A DNA stretch of 64,000 bases from Gonatopus flavifemur (GCA_018340375.1 JAFFJZ010000009.1:20352501-20416500), one strand, 5' to 3'; positions 32,513 to 43,069 are shown, counted from the stretch's first letter. Program-made: numbers and translations. Notes: a model not told the origin generated them from the sequence alone.

Positions 32513-33272
32513 TACAGGGTGTCTACTGACTTCGCAGTTCAAAATTCCAGTATATTTCCAGTATTTCCAGTATAAATTCTGGCAAAATCCCAGTATCAAA
32601 ATATAAGTCATTGTTAATTCGATCATTTTCATTTCTTCATGGGTCTTGGACACTCTAGTGGATATTTAGTAGTAATTGCTGCATATTCATGAAAGCAATA
32701 ACAAGAATCATGATTTCCACGTACACTGAGAGAAATCGCATAGTTGAATATTAGACAGCTAGGAAATATAGTCACCTTAAATAAAAAAGTCAGTTGCGGT
32801 AAATAAATTTTTTTTGTCACGGCTAAATATCTTATTGACCGCGACTAAATTTTTGTATTCGTAACAAGTAAGGAAGTTTATTCAATGGAAATGGAATATT
32901 CAGCTGTGACAGATAAGATTTATATACCGCAACTGAATTCTTTATTTAGGGGTACTTCATTTCCTAGCTGTCGGGACTTCCGGTAAGATGGCGGCGGGTG
33001 AACGACTGGTGCAGAATGAGTGGTAAAGAGAATAAGGAAAGGAACAGAAGTGTGAGGGTGTGAGAAAAAGAGCAGTGGGTCAAAGTGAAGCAGTGATCAG
33101 GACGGTGAAAATAAGTGGATAGACAGTGTAGGAGTGGAAGAAGAGGAGAAAGAAGAAGGAAAAGAGATCTGACCGGGTGCCAACCGCGTGGGCAACGTGA
33201 GATGCAGAGAGAGGAGATGAGGAGAATGGTGAAAGAGGAGGTAGAGAGGGAAATTGAACAGAAAGAGGAAGA

Positions 33273-34245
33273 ATGAGAGAAGAAGATGGAGGAAAAATAG
33301 AAGCGGAGTGTGGAAAGAGGGAAATAAAAAGTCTGGAGGAGTTAATGGAGTTTTTAAGAAGAAATTTGGAGTTACGGAAGAGAGAGAGAGTAGAGAAGGT
33401 GCTGCCGTCAGTGACGGAACCAACAAGCATGGCAACAGATGTCGGTAAAGCAGAGCTGCCGGTAAAGAAGGGAGCGAGGAGAATGACGGTCGAGAGTCAT
33501 AGATTGGAGGATGAGGGGAAGGAGTGCCATCTACCAGAAGCAGGGGGAGAAGTGGAGGCAGAAGACGGGAGTAGCATGAGGAAGGAAGAAGAGAAGGAGG
33601 GCGAGCGGAGTGAGATGATGGAAGTGGAGGGAGTGCAGGAAACGGCATTGAGGCAGAGGAAGAGGAATGAGGAAGACGGAAGAAGCGGCGAGAAGGAACG
33701 TCAGCAGAAGACGGATCGAGTGGTGGAGAAAAATGAAGGAGAGAGAGACGGGCAGAGAGGAGGAAGGAAGACAAAGCCGGAGGAAGAGGGAGAAGGAAGA
33801 ATCGTGGAATAGGAGGACTGGAAGGAGAAGAAGAGGGAATTGATGAAGCCTGAAGAAGGATGGGAACAAAGGGGCAGGCAGTGGAGAAGGGAAAATATTA
33901 TCGTGAGAGGGTGGGGGGCAAAGGAGATTAAGGATAACGGGAGATTGATTGAAATCTTGGAAGGGAAGGATGGGAGTAGAGATAGAGGCAAGGAAGGTGA
34001 GAAGGATTGGAGCAGGAAAGAAAGATAGGTGGATAAGGATAGAGGACGAAGGGGTGTTAGAAAAGGTATGGGATAGGAAGGACATTTTGAAGAGATGGGG
34101 AGTTTTCATTGATAGGGATTTAACGGTGGAGGAAAGGATGAGAAGGAAGATGGGGAGAGGGGGAGGAGGGTACACAGGAGAAGGAGAAGGGTGCAGGAAG
34201 GAGGAATCGGAGGGAGGAGAGGAAGACGCAGGAAGGAGGAGTTAA
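33273..34245 (+). pseudogene. LINE ORF1-like protein, frameshifted
   Basis: A Glu/Arg/Lys/Gly-rich frame (33273-33809) continues after a stop into overlapping frames 33840-34025 and 33949-34242. The stretch RRENIIVRGWGAKEI followed by RKVRRIGAG and DILKRWGVFIDRDLT-like segments is the pattern of arthropod LINE ORF1 proteins, with a nucleic-acid-binding fold after a charged coiled-coil N-terminus. The plus strand is almost pure purine for over 1 kb, so the antisense frames (up to 225 codons, Ser/Pro/Leu-rich) are shadows. At least two frameshifts make it inactive. Confidence 0.6.
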
Positions 34246-34601
34246 GGTTACTTTAAGAGTTTGGTATTTGAGTTTTGTTTTTGTTTTTTTTTTCTGTTCT
34301 AATCTCTCATGAGTCACATGAGACACATGTACGGGTATGATTATAGAAGTAAGTGAATGGATGTGTGAGAGAGATGGTGAATGAGAGAAAGAGCGAGAGG
34401 GAAGGAGAGAGCCGGGGGGGGTAGTTACGAGGAGACGAGGATTAAGTAGCGAGGCGGGAAGAAGAGAGATGAGAGAGACGGAGAGGGGGCGGGGTAGAAT
34501 GAGGATAGATATGAGGTTCATACAGATGTTGAGGAGAAGGAATTGTCTGTACGGCGCCTTTAAACATTGTAATGAAGGCGCCATGGAAATAAATAAACAT
34601 A

Positions 34602-34630
34602 TACATACATACATATATACATACATACAT
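34602..34630 (+). repeat. (TACA)n-type LINE 3' tail
   Basis: ATACATACATACATATATACATACATACAT-type repeats end exactly at the 14-bp target duplication. Simple-repeat tails of this kind replace poly(A) in several insect LINE clades. Confidence 0.75.
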
Positions 34631-34684
34631 ATTTCCTAGCTGTCTAATATTCAACTATGCGATTTCTCTGAGTGTATAAAAGTC

Positions 34685-35020
34685 GTGATAATATCTTCAA
34701 AATTGGGCCATTAGGTCAGGATTTTGAGATATTCAAAGACATTTACTCGAAAAATGCATTTTTTGCTACTTTTAAGGTCATATGTACAGGATGCACAAAA
34801 TTTCCTTGATCTTTCTCTCCAACTACATCATTTTATACCACTTTTCCCCTTTAGAATGAGCTATCAAACGGTTACACTGGTTGGCAAGCAAACCCTCCCT
34901 CAAACAAAATTATCATAAGTATGAAGATTTCAACGCCTCGACTCTCCTCTTGGACCCAGAGAAGTGTTTTGATAATACAACAAAATCTATCAATAAATAC
35001 AAGCCGGCTGAATTCATTGT
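34685..35020. other. AT-rich stretch without supported feature
   Basis: Nothing beyond short chance frames is seen here. It connects the MITE at 32.7-34.7 kb with the next MITE. Confidence 0.4.
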
Positions 35021-35023
35021 TGG

Positions 35024-35166
35024 CACACGGAAAAAAATAATTCACTGTGGTAGCTAAAAATTAGTTGTGGTATTAGGTGCGGTGTTTCGTGTATTTGATA
35101 TCTTTCGCTATGGTAGCTAATTTTTAGCTATCAAAATATCAACCACATCATTTTTTCCGTGCACAT
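35024..35166. mobile_element. 143-bp palindromic MITE
   Basis: Inverted ends GGCACACGGAAAAAAATAAT and, reversed from the right, TGTGCACGGAAAAAATGAT, with internal inverted words TAGCTAAAAATTAG. No unambiguous target duplication is visible. Non-coding. Confidence 0.6.
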
Positions 35167-35534
35167 GGGAATAATATCAATACAACAGCTCAAGAGAATT
35201 CATTCATATAATTTTGCCCTTGCGACAAAATTATTCTGCTGCGACAACCATTATTATTCTGCTGGAAGGAAGAAATTATTTTGATAAATTTGTTTTGCTT
35301 GTTTCATTCATATTATTTTGATATGTTGAAAAAGTATTGAGTCAGCTCGTATTCATCAATAGGATTTTGTGGTGTCAACCGAGTCGTTCTCTAAATGCAT
35401 TGTCAGTTTTTTGTTATCACATCTAGATCTTGTGAAATGTTCATATACGTTATATAATATTTTATATATGTTCTGGTAAGTTATGAAATCTGTCCCAACA
35501 GATTGAGCATTCACATTATCACCCCTTTGAGAAA

Positions 35535-36105
35535 TATATTGCTTCCTCGTAGAGCGGAGCTTTGTGATCGTTTCCGAGGACCGAAAATTTTTTTGTCTCC
35601 AAACTCAAAATCTCTTGGACCAAAATGTTCCTCGAAACTCGTCATATTTTTATCACAGTTGTGGACCGAGGTCAGGGTGGCCCTTATTTTATATATGAAA
35701 AATTTATTTTCATTTTTCATCGTCGACAAGAAGAGTTTTCTGTATCTCCCACTCTTTCATTGTGTTGTACATTATGCGGGAGTGCTACAGTATTTTTTGA
35801 AGAATTTTCTTAAGAGATTAAGACGGCCCTCGCGGCGTTGAAGCCCCGTCAGGGCCGTCTCAATCTCTTTAGAAAATTATGTAAAAAATAGCGTAGCACT
35901 CCCTCATGATGTAACACAAAATGAAAGGATGGGACATACAGAAAACTTTTTTGTCTACGACAAAAAATGCACACTTTTTTTATGTAAAATAAGGGCCACC
36001 CTAACCGAGGTGATTGTGGTCCCATATAAGTTCTATCCCAGTGGTTTGGGAAATTTAGGAGAAGAATCTTTAGGAATCCACACTGTTTTCCAATACAAAC
36101 GAGGA
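35535..36105. repeat. large foldback with centre at about 35838
   Basis: Arms of about 170 bp pair well (for example GAGATTAAGACGGCCCT with AGGGCCGTCTCAATCTC at the centre, and GGTGGCCCTTATTTTA with TAAAATAAGGGCCACC outside). Weaker pairing extends to GCTTCCTCGT/ACGAGGAAGC at the outer edges. A transcript would form a long hairpin. Reading frames inside are mirror images of each other and not genes. Confidence 0.7.
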
Positions 36106-36559
36106 AGCCATGTGCCAGTTGGGCAGCGGTTTTTTTTGGTGGAAAAGTTGCCTTGAACATGTGTACTTGGTGGTTTTTGGGGTCGCTGAGTAAGAATATC
36201 ATATTAGGAAATTGGAATTTTCATTCCCATTCATCCTGGCAGCAACCTCAGGAAATCTTGGAAATATCACAATCTTGAGGATATATTTCACAAATTCGAA
36301 TAGTCTTAACTCTACAAGAAGAAATTGTAGATGACCTATCAATAGCTTATTTTGGAGAGTGAAAGTAGTACTAGATGAGACAATTACAAGGAAAGACCAA
36401 AAAAATGTTGTGCACTCAGTACATAAATTCAAAAGTGGCCAAAAAACCCATTTTTCGAAGACTCGGCCTCAGATATCTCAAAATTCTGACGTGATGGCCC
36501 AATTCTGACTTTAAATTCGAGTTCTACGATGCGAATGACTTCATAAAATGGCGATTTCA

Positions 36560-36924
36560 CACTGTTAGAAATTTCTGCATGAAGCTGCAATCACATCCCC
36601 AACAGGACACTCCGTCACATCTCCGTGGTCTCCACGGAGATAGATCGTATCTACGTGGAGACTACGGGGATGCAACGGAGTCTCCTGTTAGGGATGTGAT
36701 GGAAGCAATTTCCACTCACGTGATTGAAAAAGTTCTTGAAATTTCAATCACATATGAATGAAAATTCAATCACCAAACTATACTATCGTGGGTGATATAT
36801 CATAGCGAAAATTGAAAATGCAATCCCATGTGATTGAATTCTCAATTCAATCACCCAGAATTGGGAATTCCATTCACAAATGTACTTGAAAAATGCATGA
36901 AATTCAAAGAAATTTCCAACAGTG
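36560..36924. mobile_element. 365-bp MITE containing a strong internal hairpin
   Basis: The ends are CACTGTTAGAAATTTC and, from the right, CACTGTTGGAAATTTC, differing at one base. Inside, 36591-36699 forms a 109-nt hairpin with arms of about 52 bp (TCACATCCC...GGGATGTGA at its base). AATCACATGTGATTG words follow. The possible 6-bp flanks ATTTCA/ATTTAA are imperfect, so the superfamily is only probably hAT. Confidence 0.65.
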
Positions 36925-36999
36925 ATTTAAAGGAGGATTTCGTCGCCGACCAGTGAAATCGAATGCATTGAAAATGCAAAGCAATGAATGCATTTTTAT

Positions 37000-37640
37000 T
37001 TCAAGACTGAAAAATTTTTGTCGTTCATAGTTTGCTTAACTTGAAGATTTTTTCGATTCATTTCAACTGTTAATGGAATCATATTTTTCTTGTATTTTGG
37101 TTATACTTATCAGCGAAATAACGCCATCCATATTGGATTTGAAAATTGACTCGAATTTCATTTTGTAAATTCATCCAAATTACCGAATAAAAAAAACGAT
37201 TAAATCTTAGATAAAACAAATCTACCCTCACAATTTATGTACTATTTTTTATGTATGTATGATATAAAATCATTTCGTGCAAATGATTCAATTTTATTCA
37301 TAATCATGGATCCATGTAATTATGCATACTTGTGTTTTCCGAGATGTTTTCAATCCCCATATCAAGAATTTGACTGAAGTAAAATTTATGAGAATATTAT
37401 TATGAACTACATAGTTCAAGAATGGTATTCATCTGAATATCTTTAGTGTTATCAATATTTGATTCTGTTTTGTAGTGATGACTATTCTAATAGAAGTGTT
37501 ATTTTATGGATAATTTAGTAAGCATCAACAGAGACATCACGCATTAATGGGTTCATAAGCATATTTTTGAAACAGCACAAGGAGAAATCATGATGACTAT
37601 GATGTTATCCTATGGAATGTTCAGAAGATCGTTATTCAAT
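37000..37640. other. AT-rich stretch without supported feature
   Basis: No coding frame or repeat end was recognised between the two MITEs. Confidence 0.4.
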
Positions 37641-37649
37641 AGTTTCATT

Positions 37650-37872
37650 CAGGGGGCATAATCTCAAATTGAACATTCTCAAATGGATTTCAGCGCTGCC
37701 GTACAGTAGTACAGTGAACTATTTGACATAGATACAACTAACACAAACAATGAACAAATCACACCGATTTTCGAATGAGTGTTAGTGTATACATGTAAAA
37801 TAGTTCACTGTACTACCGTATGGCAGCGCTGGAATCCGTTTGAAAATTTTCTATTTCAGATTATGCCCCCTG
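37650..37872. mobile_element. 223-bp hAT-type MITE with perfect 8-bp target duplication
   Basis: GTTTCATT occurs at 37642-37649 and 37873-37880 as direct flanks. The ends are CAGGGGGCATAATCT on both strands, with arms of about 75 bp including AGCGCTGCC and GTAGTACAGTGAACTATTT. An 8-bp duplication and CAGGG ends are typical of the hAT superfamily. Perfect flanks suggest fairly recent insertion. Confidence 0.85.
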
Positions 37873-37884
37873 GTTTCATTTGAG

Positions 37885-39090
37885 GGTTCTAGGGATAATA
37901 TCCATATCACGTCTGAATTATTCTTGAGCTACTTCAGCCGATTGAAGTTTGAATCGTTCATCGGACCGAAATGAAAATCAAAACTTACAAAACCTGACGA
38001 ATTATTATTATTATTATTCAGTTCTTCGAATTGGCTCCCTGAAACTGGGAACATCATTTGAAGAATGTGATGCAAGATTTCAGATCTCTAACAGCTGAGT
38101 ATTCTGTCAATCGATCAATAAGTCGCGCTCATTCGTTTCGATGAACAATTCGGACTTCAGTCACATGCTACTTCAATCTCTCATAGCAAGAGAACCGTGT
38201 TATCTAATGAGAGGACTCGAATCGATATTTTGAACCCAAATAATTTTGATCGAAAACCATTTATAACATGGAATGAATTCAATGTATGTAACATACAATT
38301 AAGAGGTTATATTTCATATGAAACCTCGATCAAAATAGCTCAAAAGTTTGGAAAAGTTGTTTTTTTTTTAAATAAATATCCGTTTTGCCTGGAACCCACA
38401 ATAGTATTTATATGGCGCTTTAAAACTGCATATTTCAACTCTTAAAACACTCGAATCTAAAGAGATGAAACCAGTTGTAAAACGATTGTAGGTATAAAAA
38501 GGTCATCATAGATGTTTGATAATAAACTGAGCAATTCATTGTAAGATTATACGATTGAGGTGTTGATCGATTGAAACGATGAATTGTTGTCTGGTAATTA
38601 ATTCATCAATTAATCGGTGAATTCCAGTTTGATTTGTTCTTCTTCATTGGTAGATCACGTTAATCGTTTTTTCGGTCAATTGATGAATTTTTATGAACAA
38701 GATATACAAGTGGACAAGAGGTGAGTGATCTTGTGAGTCACGCTGATAGTGTTTGAATCTATCATCAATCATCAACATCGATTCAAATATGGAGTTTTGG
38801 AAATTATTCATGGCAGAAGGGTGCAACGTACCTGAGTAAATTCGAATTTTTCGCAAAACGGTTTGTTACCACAGTATACTTCTTCTGAAATGCGTGAACG
38901 ATGCTGTCTATAGCTGAGGTGCATCACATATCACGTGATGTTTGGTTTCGTATATTTCGTACCCAGTGACCTTCTGATAGTACAAGCAGCGTCCCTTGCG
39001 GGCAGATTGGGAAATAACGAGCGGTGAAGAATCGTTACGTGCATTTTGTATCAAGTTGCACCGCACTGATGGTGCTGCCATGCGGTCACA
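37885..39090. other. AT-rich stretch without supported gene
   Basis: It contains an (ATT)n run at 38002-38018 and many ATCGATTGAAAC-like words but no gene or element ends I can support. Confidence 0.4.
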
Positions 39091-39093
39091 CAT

Positions 39094-39323
39094 AGAGTAC
39101 ACATAATAAGAGTAGCGCCAATGGACTCGAGAGTGGTGAGGGAAATGCCGCTACCGACTACCGCCATGTTGGGGGATATGATTGTGTACCATGTGTGATT
39201 TGTGTATGTCCGTGATTGATGTGGGTGAGTCACGCAGACAGTAACACACTACGATACACCGATAGTACTCACACAATACCCCGATACGGCGCCTGTTGGC
39301 GCTACTCTTATTATACGTACTCT
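39094..39323. repeat. inverted-repeat element with 28-bp ends
   Basis: AGAGTACACATAATAAGAG at 39094 pairs with CTCTTATTATACGTACTCT at 39305-39323, continued inward by TAGCGCCAA/TTGGCGCTA; 26 of 28 positions match. The interior is not palindromic. No clean target duplication is visible, although TCACA words lie close to both ends. Confidence 0.55.
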
Positions 39324-39457
39324 AGTCACAAACTTTTTCTCACGTATGTACTGGCACAAACTCTCCAAGTTTTCTGGGTTTTCTGATTGGTCTTTTACTT
39401 GGTTGATGAATACGTGTGGCGTTACTTCAAAAATGTGCATCCAGACAGGACACAAAC

Positions 39458-39706
39458 GGTAGACCCTCATAGTCCCGAAAGTTAATTTGCCCGGAGTTGC
39501 AAAGTCTCGAAATTCATATGCCCGAAAGTGCAATAATCTTGAGGTTTGTTGTCTGAACGATAAACCACATCATTTTCTGTGATTTATAATTTGGAATAAT
39601 GCACTCTCTGAACAACAAACCTTTGGATTACTGCACTTTCGGGCATCTGAAATTCGGGATTTTGCACCTTCGGGTGAATGAACTCTCGGGACTGTGAACG
39701 TCTACC
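39458..39706. repeat. palindromic element with about 105-bp arms
   Basis: GGTAGAC at the left and GTCTACC at the right bound inverted arms sharing AGTCCCGA, GCCCGAAAGTGCA and GGTTTGTTG. Related CCCGAAA words recur at 44.2, 47.9 and 49.3 kb, suggesting a family. Non-coding. Confidence 0.65.
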
Positions 39707-40114
39707 ACCACAAACATCTCAAATTAATGGTGGAATATTCACTCCTCAAAAACTCTCTTAGAATACAACAAGTTTTTGAAGAGTTTCAAAAAGAATCCCT
39801 TTCGTCAGACATTTGCGAGTTCTGTTGGAATTCTCATAGCGATTTCCATTGATTGCACTCAGTGCGAACTGCCCCATTGTTATGTCTTTTTGACCCGTAA
39901 TCATAATAAAGGATAGAAACTCTTTGAGGACTCTTTATATTCTGAGAGTTTTTGAAGAGGTCTTTTTCCGAAATTCATTCTGGATTCTTGTGTGCTGTCT
40001 GGGCAAGAATGTCAATGCCACAAACTCTTTTCAGAACATTCAAGTTTTATTCCCTCAGGTTATCGAAATCATCTATGAGAAACACATGTTATGACAATCG
40101 CATCTCAGTGTATC

Positions 40115-40222
40115 ATATGGAAAACTTATAATCATTATGAATACCTCAAATACATGGATTGATGATCATATGAAAAACTTATAATCATTATGGATACCTC
40201 AGATATATCGATTGATGATGAA
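40115..40222. repeat. 53-bp tandem duplication
   Basis: AAAACTTATAATCATTATG followed by (A/G)ATACCTCA and GATTGATGATCA-type sequence occurs twice in succession, at 40122 and 40175. Confidence 0.8.
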
Positions 40223-40716
40223 AAAAGTAATTGATAAATCCATGACTGAGCGTCTTGAAGATTTTTGTTTGATAATCAATCTGCTTCGTTCGATCTAAGG
40301 TGTTCTAAGTTGCCCCAGCCTGCACCAAACCAATCAATTCATTTCATAACTGAGAGAGCCAATCAAGAATATCCGGAGCAAGTTGGAGCAACTCGAAATA
40401 CCTTTACACGAACGGAGCTCATGTATAGCAAATGAATCTTGCACAAAACTTTTTTTATCAAATATTCACATTTGTGCCTTTATAAGAATCTACCAATGGA
40501 TGAGATGCCCTTTCAATCAGTGAATTTTCCGGCAAACAAACCTTTCGTACCATTGAAATACCTACCAAAAATAAAAACTGTTTTTAGAAATATTTTTTGA
40601 AATTTTTCTAGAATGTGATAAAAAATTCAAGTATAATTCCAGTATTTCCAGTATTAATGAGAAATTCAAGTATAATCCCAGTATCTCCAGTATTTCCAGC
40701 ATCAGTAGACACCCTG

Positions 40717-41410
40717 TTACACAGCCTCCGAAGGAAAACCTCTCAGAGCTCGACCTACTTCACGTTTCTATCTCTTGACGTTGGAGTACCTGGGAACTTG
40801 AAATGACAAGAAGTTTTATATAAACATAAAAAACAACTCTCAAAGGGCCTCTAACTTCAAGAGGTAGAGGAGGCAAGGGAATCGAATTTTCATTGAACTT
40901 TCTAGAAGGTATGTAATTTACCTCTTCACGCACAAGCACCATGAAGCTGAAACTAGCAGCCGTAAAGCTAGCAGTCGATGATAGTATATTCTAATTATAC
41001 GTTGTTGGAGCTTTATTCACACCAGGAATCAATCGCATAGCATCTCACTGAGCGTTTCAGAAGCTTAAATCGTGAAAGTGGAGGTAAAAAGTGATTATAG
41101 TCGGCTGCTAGCTCTACGGCTGTCCGTTTCAGTTTCATCTCAGTACCTGGAAACTTGAAGTCAAAAAAATCTTCATATAAAAATGAAAAGAGATATAGTT
41201 TTCAGAGGCACTCTAGCATCAAGAGGTAGAGAAGTGAATCAAGTCGAACTCTGAGCATATTCCCTCCAGCGGCTGCGTAATCAATGAAAATTCGAAAGAA
41301 TAATATTGATACTCACTTGATATTACTAAAATTTCTTGACAATTGAAGATGAATTCCGTAATTTCACCTCAGATTTTCATTGAGTATAGAGTCCCTGAAG
41401 AAAATCTGCT
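40717..41410. repeat. tandem array of about 770-bp units, right part
   Basis: It resumes the array cut at 32512: ACAGCCTCCGAAGGAA, GAGCTCGACCT, GAAGCTGAAACTAGCAGCC and CAGAGGCACTCTAG follow in the same order as at 31745-32220. The last unit fades out near 41400. The duplicated TTAC at the join supports insertion rather than rearrangement. Confidence 0.75.
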
Positions 41411-41499
41411 TCGAGTTCGACTTCTTTCATTTCACCATTTCTTGATGCTAGGATGCCCTGAAATTCAAAAACCAAGAATTATAAGTTCAATACAAAATC

Positions 41500-41797
41500 C
41501 GCCCTGGTGAAGGGGAAGCGTGTAATAGAAAGTGTCAGGAACGTAGTTGGAAAGTATTTGGAACGTGGATTTAAGCGTATACCGAGCATGAAGTGGAACA
41601 TTAGGAGTGGTTCGAACGTATATTTGAAGTGCGTGAAGCGTATCCGAAGAAACCCCAATTTCATAGAAGCCGGGCTTCACGCACGGAAGCGTAATCCAAG
41701 AGTGGATAGGAAGCATATGAGAAGTATTAGGAAAGTAATCTGGAACATGCTTACGCTTCCGTTACTCTTTATGACACGCTTCCCTTTCACCAGGGCG
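41500..41797. mobile_element. 298-bp MITE with repeated subterminal words
   Basis: The ends CGCCCTGGTGAAGGGGAAGC and, inverted, CGCCCTGGTGAAAGGGAAGC differ at one base. The interior holds many variants of AAGCGTAT/GAACGTAT in both orientations. Such repeats can be transposase-binding arrays in longer elements. No target duplication is evident. The plus-strand open frame across it (41507-41830) is an artefact of the repeats. Confidence 0.65.
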
Positions 41798-41925
41798 ATG
41801 AAAAACAACTTCCGTGATAGAATGAGATAATAAACTTTCTCAAATTAAGACATTTTTATGAACAAAAAGTGGAACGAAAATCCTGATTTTTTTCCTCATC
41901 TTCCTTCTCCTTCTTTGTCTCCTTC

Positions 41926-42322
41926 TCAATCATCACCGTTATTTCTGTTTCTGTTTCCGTTTCCTCGACCTCGACCTCGACCTCCACCGCTGCCTCGTCC
42001 ACGGTTTCCAGCGTATGCCAAAGTCCACAACCAACTTGCGAATGTTCGTTGTTGAGTACGTCGGCCCGCTCGATTGCCTCGGTCTGCGAAAGAAAATACA
42101 AATGATCCGTAGTTACAAAAAATCTTATAACAATTCATGTGGTGATTAAAGTGAATCGCACACCATTTGTGATTATCGGAGGTATCTTCTGAATGAAAGT
42201 TTGAGAATTCTCAATCACTAATGATCTGTGGGTATGAAATGGAAAAGAATTTTACTCACATGAGGATCGCAGAGCTGGTTGCTGTGGTGGCAGATCAGGC
42301 TGGAGTGGATTACTCCCTTCTA

Positions 42323-42354
<32 letters not shown>

Positions 42355-42707
42355 CGTTGCAGCTCTTGTTGTGGCTGCTGCAACCGTTTGAATTGATTTT
42401 GCAGGACCTGCTGCTGAAGTTTTGACTGCTGCTGCTGCTCCTCCCACTGCTGCTGCGATTGCTGGATTCTCTCATCAAAGGCTTGTTGTTCGAGCCGAAG
42501 GTGATCCGTTTGAGAATTTGAAATTTCTGTTCACCTGTTGAGAGCTTTCAATTCTTGGTTAAGAAAGGCTTGCTGCTGTCGCAGTTCTCTCTCACGCTCT
42601 TGCGATCCTCTTTCTCGTGCATCCAATTCTGTCTCGTGCTCCATAGTTTTTGTTACGTCGTCAAGTTCGACGTCAGCCAGCAACCGATCATTTTGACCCG
42701 AAAACTC
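41926..42707 (-). pseudogene. two-exon Gln-rich coiled-coil and RGG-tail coding region, one in-frame stop
   Basis: Minus-strand exon 42707-42260 reads charged coiled-coil sequence (ELDARERGSQERERELRQQQ), then, after one in-frame TGA, a Gln-rich tract made of CAG and CAA codons ending LPPQQPALRSS. A GTGAGT donor (42259-42254) and a pyrimidine tract ending TTTCGCAG (42084) define a 176-bp intron. The joined frame continues to a Gly/Arg tail (GRGSGGGRGRGRGNGNRN) and a stop at 41926. An acceptor-like ACAAG precedes 42707, so more exons lie upstream, not found here. Such tails bind RNA in many proteins, but no domain is recognised. The TGA, if real, means a pseudogene; an alternative is a sequencing error or another splice. 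Confidence 0.5.
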
Positions 42708-42857
42708 CTTGTCAGATTGGAAGAGTAATCAAAATCATTATATTACATCAAATCATACCCTAGATGAATAGGAAAGGCACAAAATTTCATATCATCAAAT
42801 TTTTGGTAATCAACAGTACTTCTGATGACAAATGATTATTCCTAGACACATATTAAG

Positions 42858-42982
42858 CCTGGAAACCTATGAGAGCGTTTTGACCCCGCGTTAACACTGG
42901 TTGGAAGGATCAAATTGTGGGATCTTTGGCTTCGACCAATTTTAACGTGGCGTCAAAACGATCGTATTAGTATCCAAGTTAA
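42858..42982. repeat. short palindromic element
   Basis: GCGTTTTGACCCCGCGTTAA at 42875 pairs with TTAACGTGGCGTCAAAACG at 42942, extended outward by weaker pairing of GGAAACCTA and TATCCAAGTT. Probably a MITE. No target duplication is clear. Confidence 0.5.
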
Positions 42983-43069
42983 CCTGTCTCCAATTCAGGA
43001 CATAATATATTCCCGAGTTCACGTGGATGAAGTCAGTGCTCAAGGAAAAAGCACCACGTGTTCCTAGTC

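Larger units (their letters stand above)
32973..34630 (+). mobile_element. ORF1-only non-LTR retrotransposon (HAL1-like)
   Basis: A perfect 14-bp duplication, ATTTCCTAGCTGTC, flanks it at 32959-32972 and 34631-34644, showing target-primed insertion. The 5' end reads GGGACTTCCGGTAAGATGG, and the 3' end has a hairpin GGCGCC...GGCGCC followed by AAATAAATAAACATA and TACA repeats. Between them lies only an ORF1-like region with no endonuclease or RT. A copy with both LINE ends but no ORF2 resembles the half-LINE (HAL1) type, mobilised in trans. Internal deletion of a full LINE is the alternative. Confidence 0.7.
32723..34678. mobile_element. palindromic MITE split by a LINE-derived insertion
   Basis: The left end TACACTGAGAGAAATCGC (32722) and the inverted right end GCGATTTCTCTGAGTGTA (34660-34676) match but for one base. 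Without the insertion at 32973-34630 it would be about 290 bp with arms exceeding 100 bp (CAGTTGCGGTA words inverted at 32790 and 32930). The TA at the ends may be the target duplication. Confidence 0.75.
32513..40716. mobile_element. 8.2-kb block with inverted ends inserted in the tandem array
   Basis: The left end reads ACAGGGTGTCTACTGA and the right end TCAGTAGACACCCTGT, perfect inverses. Both are followed inward by repeats of TTCCAGTATTTCCAGTAT. The interrupted array sequence (ATTGATTACACAGCC) is readable on both sides, with a probable TTAC duplication. No transposase remains inside. The block holds MITEs, an ORF1-only LINE and foldbacks, so it is either a large non-autonomous element or an element that accumulated younger insertions. 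Confidence 0.65.

Noticed and set aside
33097..34175. Long Ser/Pro/Leu-rich minus-strand frames up to 225 codons
   Set aside because: They are antisense to the purine-rich LINE ORF1; a pyrimidine-only strand has few stop codons, which explains their length.
41507..41830. 107-codon plus-strand frame rich in Arg and Lys
   Set aside because: It runs through both inverted ends of a MITE and reflects the AAGCGTAT repeats, not a protein.
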